Part shown: in pieces, positions 26,612 to 34,995 of the stretch
Numbering within the stretch: position 1 is the first letter of the stretch
How the letters are laid out: every line of letters starts with the position of its first letter
Assembly: GCA_009926865.1 (NCBI GenBank)
Contig: RFOD01000021.1
Location: 1 to 39,690, forward strand
Length of the DNA: 39,690 bases
Reading direction: 5' to 3'
DNA from: Gammaproteobacteria bacterium
GTDB lineage: Bacteria > Pseudomonadota > Gammaproteobacteria > Steroidobacterales > Steroidobacteraceae
Notes under the pieces: generated by a model
The model's input: only the letters and a program-made list of their open reading frames with translations
Database searches by the model: none
What the model was told of the DNA's origin: nothing
Position numbers and translations under genes: made by a program

Positions 26612-26817
26612 GACTTTGGCGATCCGTGCAGCAAGGCGGCGAGTTGACGTCGTGCTGCGCTGATCCGCTCGGGCTCATCCTGAATCATTTCGAAGGCTTG
26701 CAACAGATCCTCACGCTCATCGCCGCTGGCGTAGCGGCGATTGCGTTGAGGCGCCGCCAAAAGTGCGTCAATACCCTCCCGGCGGCCGTGAATTTGATTG
26801 ACGGGTTCTCGGTTGAC
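26581..26817 (-). other. unexplained 78-codon open frame after sixA
   Basis: Directly after the sixA TAA stop the same minus-strand frame stays open for 78 codons to a TAG at 26581. It would encode a helix-prone, charged peptide (for example EREDLLQAFEMIQDEPERIS, then ARRQLAALL). It has no ATG or GTG near its start; the first usable initiator is a TTG about 59 codons before the end, poorly spaced from a GGGAGG. Its last 31 bases overlap the 3' end of sppA. It could be a decayed or unusually started small gene, or chance. I do not recognise it. Confidence 0.3.
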
Positions 26818-27303
26818 TTAGGTAAGTAGGGCGAATGGGGTAGAGACGATCCCGGCGTCGTTGATTTCACCGCTCACCAGTGCGCCCGTGGCCAGCTCAT
26901 GAGTGGGGAGTTGCGCGCCCAAGTGCTGAGCGAGCTCCGAGAGTCCTGGGTTATGTCCCACCAATAAAATATGTCGTGTCGGACCGGTGACCGCCGCGTC
27001 GCTGGCGATCGCGATGCCCTGAATGAGCGCGGTCAATGTTCCTAGGTCAGCGAGATAAAGGGGCGACATGAGCTCGAGGCAAGTGGGCGGTAGGGTCAGT
27101 GCCTTAAGCAGGCTCTCAGCGGTTTGCCGCGTACGCCGAGCAGGGCTACAGAGCACTCGATCGGGCAGCATGGCGCCGTGAGATTGCAGGCGATCTGCCG
27201 CCCAACGCGCTTGCTCTGACCCCCGTGGCGTGAGCATTCGCTCGAAGTCGCCCGTGTCGGAGTGGGTCTCAGCAATACCGTGACGGAGTAGAGACAGACG
27301 CAT
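26818..27303 (-). CDS. sixA: SixA-type phosphohistidine phosphatase
   Basis: Small histidine phosphatase of the SixA branch of the phosphoglycerate-mutase fold; E. coli SixA removes phosphate from His residues of phosphotransfer proteins such as NPr. Seen: the catalytic RHG at residues 8-10 (MRLSLLRHGIAE), SPARRTRQTAE near the middle and VGHNPGLSEL with the second His. It has 161 residues. The ATG at 27303 is chosen because homology begins there, four bases after the Rieske gene stop. It is the last gene of the suf operon; this partnership is not expected from its known role, and its target here is unknown. Confidence 0.85.
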   Translation of the reverse strand: MRLSLLRHGIAETHSDTGDFERMLTPRGSEQARWAADRLQSHGAMLPDRVLCSPARRTRQTAESLLKALTLPPTCLELMSPLYLADLGTLTALIQGIAIASDAAVTGPTRHILLVGHNPGLSELAQHLGAQLPTHELATGALVSGEINDAGIVSTPFALLT

Positions 27304-27307
27304 GGCC

Positions 27308-27634
27308 TTAGACCGACAGTTCGATTCGTCCGTCCTGCTCGCGGACAGCGAATATTTTGATCGCCTCATAGGCGGGAGGGCCTAGAGGCTCGCCCGTTTG
27401 TAGACAAAATCGCGCGCCGTGTCGCGGGCAAACGATCACACCGCAGGGTGTGTCAGCATCCTCCTCGAGTTCGGCATCCTCGAGGGGGGCATCGTCATGC
27501 GTACAGCGATCCTCATAGGCGTAAAGCAGCCCTCGGTAACGCGCAAGCATGATGTACTCGCCCTCGATCTCAAGCGAGAGCCGGCTGCCTTCGGTCACGG
27601 CCGAGGTGGCGGCCACGTCCACCCAGCGACTCAT
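27308..27634 (-). CDS. Rieske-type [2Fe-2S] ferredoxin-like protein of the suf operon
   Basis: Small soluble electron carrier with a Rieske fold. Seen: the ligand pairs Cys44-x-His46 (CTHDDAPLEDAEL) and Cys69-x2-His72 (CPRHGARF), with a Gly-Pro turn and a hydrophobic strand after. It has 108 residues, no signal peptide and no membrane segment, so it resembles stand-alone ferredoxins of dioxygenase systems (BphF/NirD type). Its ATG overlaps the sufT stop by one base. Inference: it may supply electrons to, or be a client of, the SUF machinery. The electron donor and acceptor are not visible. Confidence 0.9.
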   Translation of the reverse strand: MSRWVDVAATSAVTEGSRLSLEIEGEYIMLARYRGLLYAYEDRCTHDDAPLEDAELEEDADTPCGVIVCPRHGARFCLQTGEPLGPPAYEAIKIFAVREQDGRIELSV

Positions 27635-28185
27635 TACATCATCCCAGTTTGAAGTCGCGCAGCTTCACTCATCATTGACTGATCCCATGGTGGGTCAAAG
27701 ACGAGCTCCACATCTGCTTCCGAGACGGTGGGGATGATTTCAATTTTTTCTTTGACATCCTGTACGAGAACATCACCCATCCCACAGCCTGGCGCTGTGA
27801 GAGTCATCTTCACGGCCACGCGGCGCTGTCCATCTGTTTGTTCGTTGACCTCACACTCATAGATCAGGCCGAGTTCCACAATATTGATTGGGATCTCTGG
27901 GTCATAGCAGCTTCGCATCTGTTGCCAAGCGAGTTGACGAATATCTTCCACCGTCGCGCCCTCAGGCACTTCGGGCGGAATCAGGGCTTCCTTGCCAATG
28001 GCATCGGCATTCTCACCGGATAGCCGATAGAGGTTGCCCTCAATATAAAGCGTGAAACTGCCACCCAGCGCTTGAGTGATAAACCCCGATAGACCGGCCT
28101 TCAGTTCGATGGCATCGCCGGAGGGCACCATGACTGCCGGGGTATCGCGACTCAAAACGAACGCTTCATGTTGATGACTGCGCAT
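27634..28185 (-). CDS. sufT: Fe-S assembly protein SufT (long form)
   Basis: DUF59/MIP18-type maturation factor that helps deliver Fe-S clusters. Seen: the N-terminal extension with PSGDAIELKAG and ITQALGGSFTLYIEGNLYRL that defines the long SufT form, then the DUF59 domain with YDPEIPINIVELGLIYE and the conserved Cys in LTAPGCGMGDVLVQDVK. It has 183 residues. It lies 79 bases after sufU and overlaps the Rieske gene by one base. Known: SufT matters most under high demand for Fe-S proteins in bacteria where it has been studied. Confidence 0.93.
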   Translation of the reverse strand: MRSHQHEAFVLSRDTPAVMVPSGDAIELKAGLSGFITQALGGSFTLYIEGNLYRLSGENADAIGKEALIPPEVPEGATVEDIRQLAWQQMRSCYDPEIPINIVELGLIYECEVNEQTDGQRRVAVKMTLTAPGCGMGDVLVQDVKEKIEIIPTVSEADVELVFDPPWDQSMMSEAARLQTGMM

Positions 28186-28264
28186 ACAAAGTATCTCGTG
28201 TCGGTGATGCTATTGTCGGTAATGCTAAAGGGGTGTTTTTCGTAGGCGCAAAAGGCTTACGGGT

Positions 28265-28729
28265 TCACTCGGTAGTGACGCTCGCGGGGCTCGACTCACC
28301 CTCGGTTTGTAAGTGATCAAGGGCAGCCGCAAGCGTGTGCCAACAAAGACTCGCGCATTTGACGCGCGCGGGATATTCCCGCACCCCCGCTAACGCGGCG
28401 AGTTTGCCGAGTTCTTTCGGGATGGGCGCTTGCGTATCGGTGAGCGTGTGGTGAACGAGCTCGTGTAGCTGAGCAATCTCTGCTAGCGTCTTACCTTTAA
28501 CCGCCTCAGTCATCAAAGACGCGGAGGCGGTTGAGATCGCACACCCTTTACCTTCGAAGCAGACCTCGCCCAGTTCGCCATCTTGCATACGCAGGGTCAC
28601 AGTGAGCCGATCTCCGCAAAGCGGGTTGTTACCATCGGCTGAGCTATCGCACGGGTCGAGGTGGCCAAAATTCCGCGGATGTTTGTTGTGATCGAGAATG
28701 ACATCTCGGTAAAGCTCTTGCAGATCCAT
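28265..28729 (-). CDS. sufU: SufU-type sulfur-transfer/scaffold protein
   Basis: Zinc-dependent sulfur acceptor for the cysteine desulfurase SufS. Seen: Cys38 and Asp40 in PLCGDRL, Cys63 in KGCAISTASASLMTE, and Cys125 in ARVKCASLCW. Their spacing equals Cys41, Asp43, Cys66 and Cys128 of Bacillus SufU, and the extra helix region before the last Cys that separates SufU from IscU is present (about residues 90-115). It has 154 residues. Its ATG overlaps the sufS stop by one base. Inference: here SufU, not SufE, activates SufS; no sufE or sufA lies in the window. Confidence 0.92.
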   Translation of the reverse strand: MDLQELYRDVILDHNKHPRNFGHLDPCDSSADGNNPLCGDRLTVTLRMQDGELGEVCFEGKGCAISTASASLMTEAVKGKTLAEIAQLHELVHHTLTDTQAPIPKELGKLAALAGVREYPARVKCASLCWHTLAAALDHLQTEGESSPASVTTE

Positions 28730-29973
28730 CAGCCAAACACCTCTCTCGCCCGCCCTAAGGCGCCGATTAATTGATCGATATCCTCATTGCAGCTATAGCA
28801 CCCAAAGGAGGCGCGAGCCGTGGCCGGGACATCAAAAAATTCCATCACAGGCATCGCGCAATGATGGCCAGTCCGTACGGCCACCCCCTCGCTATCGAGA
28901 ATAGTGCCTAAGTCATGCGGATGAATATCTTCTAGCGTAAAAGAAATCACGCCCGTTTTATGGGCGGCCTCACCGATGATCGTCAGCCCCTCGATACGCT
29001 GCAGCCGCTCCGTCGCATGCTCGAGTAATTGGTGCTCGTGATGGGCGACCGCCTCGATGCCAAGAGTCAGCAGGTAGTCGATGGCTGCTGCCAAGCCCAC
29101 CGCACCCGAGATGTTGGGCGTGCCCGCTTCAAAGCGATAGGGCAAATCATTGTAGGTGGTCTTAGTGAAACTCACCGTCAGAATCATATCGCCGCCGCCC
29201 TGCCAGGGGGGGAGGGTGCGCAGGATCGCCTCACGGGCGTAAAGCACGCCAATCCCTGTTGGACCATAAAGTTTGTGGCCCGAGAACGCCAAAAAATCAC
29301 AGTCGAGGGTTTGTACGTCGAGACGTTGATGCGCCACCGCTTGGGCCGCATCTACTAATACTAAGGCGCCATGCCGACGTGCTGCGGCAATGAGCGTGGG
29401 CAGCGGCAATACGGTACCCAGCGCGTTGGAGACCGCCGTACAGGCGAGTAGTCGAGTGCGCGGTGAGAGCAGTTGCTCAAAGGCATCCATATCGAGCTCC
29501 CCACGGCGGGTCATGGGGATCACCTTCAGCAGCGCGCCGGTCCGTTCACAGAGCATTTGCCAAGGAACGATATTCGCGTGATGCTCCATCCAAGTAATGA
29601 GAATTTCGTCACCTGGCTTCAGAGATTGGCCCCAGGTGTTCGCGACCAAGTTGATCGCTTCGGTCGTACCGCGGGTAAAGATAATTTCGCGCTCGCTACG
29701 CGCATTCAAAAATTCACGTACTCGCTCGCGACTGCCCTCAAAGCGATCCGTGGCGCGCTGACTCAGTTGATACACCCCACGATGAATATTGGCGTGATGA
29801 TGGCGCTCATAGTCGTTGACGGCTTCAATCACGCTGAGTGGCCGCTGAGAGGAGGCAGCGGTGTCGAGAAACGCGAGGCGCTTGCCGTGTATCCGTTCCG
29901 CGAGAATGGGGAAATCCGCCCGCACACGCGACACGTCATACACGGGAGAGGAAGTCTCAGAGATTACCGTCAT
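28729..29973 (-). CDS. sufS: cysteine desulfurase SufS
   Basis: PLP enzyme (class V aminotransferase fold) that takes sulfur from cysteine and leaves alanine. Seen: the PLP-stacking His near 131 (EHHANIVPW), the PLP lysine Lys234 in FSGHKLYGPTGIG, and the persulfide Cys372 in RTGHHCAMP. It has 414 residues, group II type as expected for SUF. Its ATG overlaps the sufD stop by 4 bases and its stop overlaps sufU by 1, so translation is tightly coupled through the operon. Confidence 0.96.
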   Translation of the reverse strand: MTVISETSSPVYDVSRVRADFPILAERIHGKRLAFLDTAASSQRPLSVIEAVNDYERHHHANIHRGVYQLSQRATDRFEGSRERVREFLNARSEREIIFTRGTTEAINLVANTWGQSLKPGDEILITWMEHHANIVPWQMLCERTGALLKVIPMTRRGELDMDAFEQLLSPRTRLLACTAVSNALGTVLPLPTLIAAARRHGALVLVDAAQAVAHQRLDVQTLDCDFLAFSGHKLYGPTGIGVLYAREAILRTLPPWQGGGDMILTVSFTKTTYNDLPYRFEAGTPNISGAVGLAAAIDYLLTLGIEAVAHHEHQLLEHATERLQRIEGLTIIGEAAHKTGVISFTLEDIHPHDLGTILDSEGVAVRTGHHCAMPVMEFFDVPATARASFGCYSCNEDIDQLIGALGRAREVFG

Positions 29974-31196
29974 CGCTGCGACTCGTGAGTAGGGGCGTTG
30001 GCGGCAGGGGAGGCGATCGCCCCCGGCAGTCGATCGAGCAGGGCGAGCTCGATCTGTTCGCGTAGGCCCATCGGTAGTTTTGTCAGCACATCACTGATAA
30101 AGGCCCACTTGAGCAAGGACTCCGCCGTCATCGGATCAATTCCCCGCGATAGCAAATAAAAGAGCATGTCTCGATCGAGTTTACCCACGGTGGCGCCATG
30201 ACTGGCGCTCACGACATCGGTGTAGATCTCAAGTTGAGGACGGACATTGGCTTCCGCGCGCGTGCCGTCCAACAGGCATTTCAAGGATTGTTGGAGATCA
30301 CTCTGCAAGCCACTCTTGGTCACCTGCATATGGCCGTTGAAGGCGAGTCGCGACTGCTCGGAGGCGATCCCGCGGAATGTCTGCTGGGTTCTCGCTCCTC
30401 GCTGTGCGTGACGCGTCAGAATGTAGTGGTCAAAGACCTGACGACCTGCGGCGAGCGCACTGGCCTGCCAATTCACTTGACTCTCGTTGGCATGCTCGAT
30501 CAGGGCCGTGGAACGCGCATTCGCCGCACTCAGGCTGATTTGCGTGTAATCGAGCTCAGCGCCGTCAGCGAGTCCGATATTTAGCGTCTCGATGTGCTGC
30601 GCTTGGGTGCCGCACTGCAGGAGACGCGCTAAGTGAAGCTTAGCCCGCGATCCAAGATGAATATCTAATCTCAGGTTTGTCGCTGAGGCGATCTCACCCC
30701 TTGAGAGCTGACGTTCAATAATTTGCGCGCTGGCCTCTGCTGGGAGTACCAGTTCAATGGCCGGATGACTCACTCCAGAGGCGATATGGATGATCTCGAT
30801 GGGGTGTGCATCACCCTGAGTGCTCAGGGTTAGCCGCAGGGTCTGCGTCGCGTGTTGACGGTTGAGATCGGCAAATCGCTGATCGATATCTAAAGTGGAC
30901 GGCCCCGAGGGGGCCTCGTTCTCAAGGCACTCAAGGGTGAGCGCGTCTGCAAGTTTTCCGCGCGAGCTACCTATCGTGATCCCATCGCTAAGCGCTGGGA
31001 CGACGCGTCCCGCGAAGAGTACGAGGCGACGGCTGCCTGCGAGACGGGGCGGGAGCAGCGCGGTGACTTGTGCCTCGACGTCCGTCGTCCACTCGGGTGA
31101 GGGTTCGCCCCAGTTCAGTTGAGTGACGGGTCGCAAGGCCGCATAACGCCAGTTCTCATCCCGCCCGGTGGGCAAGGCTAGTGACGTTTGGGTCAT
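29970..31196 (-). CDS. sufD: SufD, component of the SufBCD scaffold
   Basis: Beta-helix subunit that forms the SufBC2D cluster-assembly complex. Seen: DENWRYAALRPVTQLNW near the N-terminus, a long right-handed beta-helix region, the late SASHGATVGKLDRDMLFYLLSRGI motif and EQIELALLDRL at the C-terminus. It has 408 residues. Overall similarity to SufB is confined to the C-terminal half, as usual. It starts 4 bases after sufC and overlaps sufS by 4. Confidence 0.94.
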   Translation of the reverse strand: MTQTSLALPTGRDENWRYAALRPVTQLNWGEPSPEWTTDVEAQVTALLPPRLAGSRRLVLFAGRVVPALSDGITIGSSRGKLADALTLECLENEAPSGPSTLDIDQRFADLNRQHATQTLRLTLSTQGDAHPIEIIHIASGVSHPAIELVLPAEASAQIIERQLSRGEIASATNLRLDIHLGSRAKLHLARLLQCGTQAQHIETLNIGLADGAELDYTQISLSAANARSTALIEHANESQVNWQASALAAGRQVFDHYILTRHAQRGARTQQTFRGIASEQSRLAFNGHMQVTKSGLQSDLQQSLKCLLDGTRAEANVRPQLEIYTDVVSASHGATVGKLDRDMLFYLLSRGIDPMTAESLLKWAFISDVLTKLPMGLREQIELALLDRLPGAIASPAANAPTHESQR

Positions 31197-31199
31197 GAT

Positions 31200-31949
31200 T
31201 CAGGCCGCATCTGCCAGTAGCCAATCATAACCACGCTGCTCCAGCTCGAGCGCGAGTTCTGGGCCGCCACTTTTGATAATCCGACCTTTCGCGAGCACGT
31301 GAACGCGATCGGGGCGGATGTGATCCAGTAGCCGCTGATAGTGGGTGACCAATAAAATCGATCGATCGGGAGCGCGCAACGTGTTGACGCCCTGCGCCAC
31401 AATCTTTAGCGCATCGATGTCGAGTCCAGAGTCGGTTTCATCCAAAATGGCGAGCGTGGGCTCAAGCACCAGCATCTGCAGAATTTCGTTCCGCTTTTTC
31501 TCGCCGCCCGAGAAGCCCTCATTCACACCGCGAGACAAAAAGGCCTCATCCATCTGCATGAGCTGCATTTTTTCGCGTACCAGAGTCAGAAATTCAAAGG
31601 CATCCACTTCCGGTAGACCACGCTGCTTACGCACGGCATTGACCGCAGCTTTCAGGAGGTACACGTTATTCACCCCAGGGATTTCGACTGGATACTGGAA
31701 GCCTAAGAAAACACCTGCCTGAGCACGCTCCTCTGTCGCGAGTGCGAGGAGGTCCTCTCCGCGATAGCTCACGCTACCCCCAGTCACTTCGTAACCGGGT
31801 CGACCGGCGAGTGTGTAGGCGAGGGTGCTTTTACCTGAGCCGTTGGGGCCCATGATCGCGTGGACTTCACCGGCTGGCACGTGCAGTGTTAATCCATTCA
31901 GCACTTTGCGATCGCCGACCGTGGCGTGTAGATCCTTGATATCGAGCAT
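31200..31949 (-). CDS. sufC: SufC, ATPase of the SufBCD scaffold
   Basis: ABC-type ATPase that drives conformational change of SufB/SufD for cluster assembly; it is soluble, not a transporter. Seen: Walker A GPNGSGKST at 34-42, the signature FSGGEKKRNEILQML, Walker B LAILDETDSGLD and the switch His in LLVTHYQRLL. It has 249 residues. AAGGAG stands about 9 bases before the ATG at 31949. It lies 28 bases after sufB and 3 before sufD. Confidence 0.96.
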   Translation of the reverse strand: MLDIKDLHATVGDRKVLNGLTLHVPAGEVHAIMGPNGSGKSTLAYTLAGRPGYEVTGGSVSYRGEDLLALATEERAQAGVFLGFQYPVEIPGVNNVYLLKAAVNAVRKQRGLPEVDAFEFLTLVREKMQLMQMDEAFLSRGVNEGFSGGEKKRNEILQMLVLEPTLAILDETDSGLDIDALKIVAQGVNTLRAPDRSILLVTHYQRLLDHIRPDRVHVLAKGRIIKSGGPELALELEQRGYDWLLADAA

Positions 31950-31977
31950 GCTAGATCACTCCTTGTGAGGCTGCGGC

Positions 31978-33423
31978 TTAGCCGACCGCGCCTTCCAAAC
32001 TGACAGCCAAGAGGTTTTGCGCCTCGACCGCAAACTCCATGGGTAGTTCTTTGAAAACGGTTTTGCAGAAACCATTGACGATCATATTGACGGCATCTTC
32101 TTCACTAATACCGCGTTGCAGGCAGTAAAAAAGTTGATCTTCACTGATGCGCGAGGTGGATGCCTCATGCTCGATCGTCGCTGATGGGTTTTTTACTTCT
32201 ACATAGGGGAAAGTATGCGCACCGCAGTCACCGCCCATTAGAAGTGAGTCGCATTGGGTGAAGTTACGTGCACCCTCTGCACCGGCGAGTATTTTTACGA
32301 GACCCCGATAGGTGTTTTGACCGCGACCCGCTGAGATCCCCTTCGAGACGATGGTGCTGCGAGTATTGCGGCCAATATGAATCATCTTGGTGCCGGTATC
32401 AGCTTGCTGGCAGTGGTTCGCTAAGGCGACCGAGTAGAATTCGCCGATCGAATCATCACCTTTGAGTACGCAGCTTGGGTATTTCCACGTGATGGCGGAA
32501 CCTGTTTCCACCTGAGTCCATGAAATCTTGGATCGCGCGCCGCGGCATTCGCCCCGTTTGGTCACAAAGTTGTAGATACCGCCAACGCCGTTCTCATCAC
32601 CGGGGTACCAGTTTTGCACGGTGGAATACTTGATTTCCGCGCGCTCAAGCGCCACGAGTTCAACGACCGCCGCATGCAGCTGGTTTTCATCGCGCATGGG
32701 CGCCGTGCAGCCTTCGAGGTAACTCACATGGCTGCCTTCATCCGCAATAATGAGCGTGCGCTCAAATTGTCCGGTATTGGCCGCATTGATCCGAAAGTAG
32801 GTGGAGAGCTCCATCGGACAACGTACACCCTTCGGGATATAGACAAAGGAGCCGTCAGAAAAGACAGCCGAGTTCAGGCAGGCGTAATAGTTATCGGTAT
32901 GAGGCACTACACTGCCCAGATACTGCTCAATCAGCGCTGGATGCTTTTGCGCCGCTTCCGAAAACGAACAAAAGATCACGCCAGCCTTCTCAAGCTTATC
33001 TTTGAAAGTCGTCGCCACGGAGACGCTATCGAACACGGCATCGACGGCGACGCCCGCCAGGCGCGCGCGCTCATGTAGCGGGACGCCGAGCTTTTCATAG
33101 GTCTCAAGCAGTTTGGGGTCCACTTCGTCCAAGCTCTTCGGGCCATCGGTTTTAGCTTTTGGAGCGGAGTAGTAGGAGATCGCCTGATAGTCGATCGGGG
33201 CCACTTTCACATGAGCCCACTGCGGTTCTTTGAGCGTAAACCAGTGACGTAATGCCTGGAGACGCCACTCAGTCAAAAACTCTGGCTCCCGCTTGATGCG
33301 AGAGATATGACGAACCACGTCTTCATTGAGGCCAGGCGGTAGGCTTTCCGACTCGATATCGGTCACAAAGCCGTGTTGATAGCCTTTGCCGACGAGATCT
33401 TGAAGTTCTGCGTTCTGCGTCAT
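31978..33423 (-). CDS. sufB: SufB, scaffold subunit of the SUF system
   Basis: Main cluster-building subunit of SufBC2D. Seen: the N-terminal region with [93 protein letters not shown] and the C-terminal [17 protein letters not shown] with the conserved Cys. It has 481 residues, normal for SufB. Its ATG overlaps the regulator stop by 4 bases, so regulator and structural genes share one message. Confidence 0.96.
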   Translation of the reverse strand: MTQNAELQDLVGKGYQHGFVTDIESESLPPGLNEDVVRHISRIKREPEFLTEWRLQALRHWFTLKEPQWAHVKVAPIDYQAISYYSAPKAKTDGPKSLDEVDPKLLETYEKLGVPLHERARLAGVAVDAVFDSVSVATTFKDKLEKAGVIFCSFSEAAQKHPALIEQYLGSVVPHTDNYYACLNSAVFSDGSFVYIPKGVRCPMELSTYFRINAANTGQFERTLIIADEGSHVSYLEGCTAPMRDENQLHAAVVELVALERAEIKYSTVQNWYPGDENGVGGIYNFVTKRGECRGARSKISWTQVETGSAITWKYPSCVLKGDDSIGEFYSVALANHCQQADTGTKMIHIGRNTRSTIVSKGISAGRGQNTYRGLVKILAGAEGARNFTQCDSLLMGGDCGAHTFPYVEVKNPSATIEHEASTSRISEDQLFYCLQRGISEEDAVNMIVNGFCKTVFKELPMEFAVEAQNLLAVSLEGAVG

Positions 33424-33860
33424 GGATCCATCCTATTGCCGCGGGGCATCAGCACCGCTTCCATACCGGCCAGTTGCGCCAGTGAGACCTCGTGCAAGGA
33501 GCGTCGAATGACTCGATTAACCCGTTGCCATGCACTGCCCACGCCGCATGAGTGTTCAATGTCGCAATGCCCTTCGCCCGCGGCACAATCGGTCACCGCC
33601 ACGGGGCCTTCGAGCGCATCCAAGATCGCAGCGGCCGAAATGGCGCTGGCGGGACGCGCTAAGCTGTAGCCTCCATGTAATCCTCGGGTGGATTGCACAA
33701 GACCAGCGCGTTGTAGCGCCTTCAACACTTTACTGACGGTCGGGTAGGCGATCCCCGTCGCTTCGGCTAAGGCCGCAGCACTCGATTGCGTACCGGCGGT
33801 TCTCGCTAATTGCGCAAGAATCACGGTCGCATAGTCAGTCATTTTGCTGATTCGAATCAT
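33420..33860 (-). CDS. Rrf2-family SUF-operon regulator (IscR-like)
   Basis: Winged-helix transcription regulator predicted to sense Fe-S status and control its own operon. Seen: [16 protein letters not shown], a helix-turn-helix at about 25-50 ([20 protein letters not shown]), the wing [12 protein letters not shown], and Cys92, Cys99 and Cys105, close to the three cluster ligands of IscR (92, 98, 104). It has 146 residues from the ATG at 33860; a TTG at 33881 would add seven. It leads the suf operon, an arrangement known from Xanthomonas-type systems. A matching operator lies directly upstream. Confidence 0.9.
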   Translation of the reverse strand: MIRISKMTDYATVILAQLARTAGTQSSAAALAEATGIAYPTVSKVLKALQRAGLVQSTRGLHGGYSLARPASAISAAAILDALEGPVAVTDCAAGEGHCDIEHSCGVGSAWQRVNRVIRRSLHEVSLAQLAGMEAVLMPRGNRMDP

Positions 33861-33885
33861 ATGAATCGCGCCTAGCTTCAAACGA

Positions 33886-33900
33886 GGACCATTTTAGTCC
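33886..33900 (-). promoter_or_regulatory. predicted Rrf2/IscR-type operator over the suf -10
   Basis: The minus strand reads GGACTAAAATGGTCC. Its 13-base core GACTAAAATGGTC (33887-33899) matches 12 of 13 positions of the core of the IscR type-1 site (GACTRWWWYAGTC, from memory), and the arms form an imperfect palindrome. It covers the -10 of the predicted suf promoter, so binding would repress. The flanks do not match the longer IscR consensus. Confidence 0.6.
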
Positions 33901-33918
33901 AATTTGTGTCGGTTTCAC
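33891..33918 (-). promoter_or_regulatory. predicted promoter of the suf operon
   Basis: On the minus strand GTGAAA (33913-33918) and TAAAAT (33891-33896), 16 bases apart, resemble a sigma-70 promoter with a good -10 and weak -35. A transcript would have a leader of roughly 25 bases before the regulator ATG. Confidence 0.45.
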
Positions 33919-33963
33919 CACTCAGCTGAGGTGTGCCAGGGTACCGAGCGGTACCGTGGCGTT

Positions 33964-33972
33964 TGATAAAAT
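33964..33972 (+). promoter_or_regulatory. candidate extended -10 of the aldolase gene (leaderless)
   Basis: TG-A-TAAAAT, with the hexamer at 33967-33972, ends exactly 6 bases before the aldolase ATG. No -35 or Shine-Dalgarno sequence is seen. The same geometry precedes ffh and mlaA. Confidence 0.5.
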
Positions 33973-33978
33973 CGCGCC

Positions 33979-34995
33979 ATGCGCAAACAGGAACTTGAGC
34001 GCGTCGCGCGGGCCATGGTGGCGGAAGGCAAAGGCATACTCGCCGCCGATGAAAGTGCAGGGACGATACGCAAACGTTTCGCCGCGATCGGTGTGGAGTC
34101 GACTGAGGCTCTACGCCACCGCTATCGAGAAGCCCTGCTGACGGCACCCGGGATGGCTGAATACATCAGCGGCGTGATTTTATTTGACGAGACGCTGCGG
34201 CAGAGCACGCACGACGGGCAACCCTTTGCCGAGTGGTTGCAATCGCACGGCGTCGTACCGGGGATTAAAGTGGATCGGGGAACGACTACCTTAGCGGGCT
34301 GCCCCGGCAGTCGGATTACTGAAGGCCTGGACGGTCTGCGTGAACGCTTATACGAGTATCAACAGCTCGGCGCGCGCTTTGCAAAGTGGCGTGCGGTCAT
34401 TGATATCGATAAGGATGTGCCGACCGCTGCTGCGATTTCTGCCAACGCTCACGCGCTCGCGCGCTATGCTGCGCTGTGTCAGGAAGCGGATCTCGTGCCG
34501 ATTGTGGAGCCTGAGGTCCTGATGGATGGGACCCATAGCTTGCAGCGGTGCGAAGCGGTGACCGACGCCACGTTGCTGGCGGTATTTGCCGAGTTAGTGG
34601 CACAGGGAGTGGCCTTGGAGGCAATGGTGCTGAAACCGAATATGGTGATCTCCGGAGCAGAAGCACCGGAACGCGCGTCAGCGTCGGAGGTGGCAGAGGC
34701 CACCTTGCGCTGCATGCGTCGACGTGTGCCTGCGGCGGTCCCCGGTATCGCCTTTTTGAGTGGCGGGCAGTCGCCGCTCGAGGCGACGCGGCATCTTGCG
34801 TTGCTCAACCACGAGCGCGCGCCATGGCGCTTGACCTTCAGCTACGGTCGAGCGTTACAGGAGCCTGCGCTACAGGCTTGGGCCGGGAAGGCCAGTCATC
34901 ACGAAGCCGCCCAGCGCGAATTTCTTTGGCGAGCGCGACTGAATGCGCGCGCCACGGCTGGGATTTGGCGTGAGTCCGATGAGGTACGCCAGTGA
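33979..34995 (+). CDS. fructose-bisphosphate aldolase, class I (animal-type)
   Basis: Cleaves fructose-1,6-bisphosphate to dihydroxyacetone phosphate and glyceraldehyde-3-phosphate through a Schiff base, without metal. Seen: GKGILAADESAGTIRKRFAAIG, GVILFDETLRQ, PGIKVDRGT, KWRAVIDI, IVEPEVLMDG, the Schiff-base Lys219 in VLKPNMV, and FLSGGQS and LTFSYGRALQEPAL. It has 338 residues, close to eukaryotic-type aldolases rather than the DhnA-type or class II forms common in bacteria. Its stop overlaps the mlaF GTG by 4 bases. It has no visible ribosome-binding site; see the extended -10 beside it. Confidence 0.95.
   Translation: MRKQELERVARAMVAEGKGILAADESAGTIRKRFAAIGVESTEALRHRYREALLTAPGMAEYISGVILFDETLRQSTHDGQPFAEWLQSHGVVPGIKVDRGTTTLAGCPGSRITEGLDGLRERLYEYQQLGARFAKWRAVIDIDKDVPTAAAISANAHALARYAALCQEADLVPIVEPEVLMDGTHSLQRCEAVTDATLLAVFAELVAQGVALEAMVLKPNMVISGAEAPERASASEVAEATLRCMRRRVPAAVPGIAFLSGGQSPLEATRHLALLNHERAPWRLTFSYGRALQEPALQAWAGKASHHEAAQREFLWRARLNARATAGIWRESDEVRQ

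Noticed and set aside
26626-26829. 67-codon plus-strand frame after sppA
   Set aside because: No ribosome-binding site and no recognisable features; the opposite-strand frame downstream of sixA looks more protein-like, and even that is uncertain.
29473-29988. 171-codon plus-strand frame opposite sufS
   Set aside because: It is antisense to the conserved cysteine desulfurase and has no family features.
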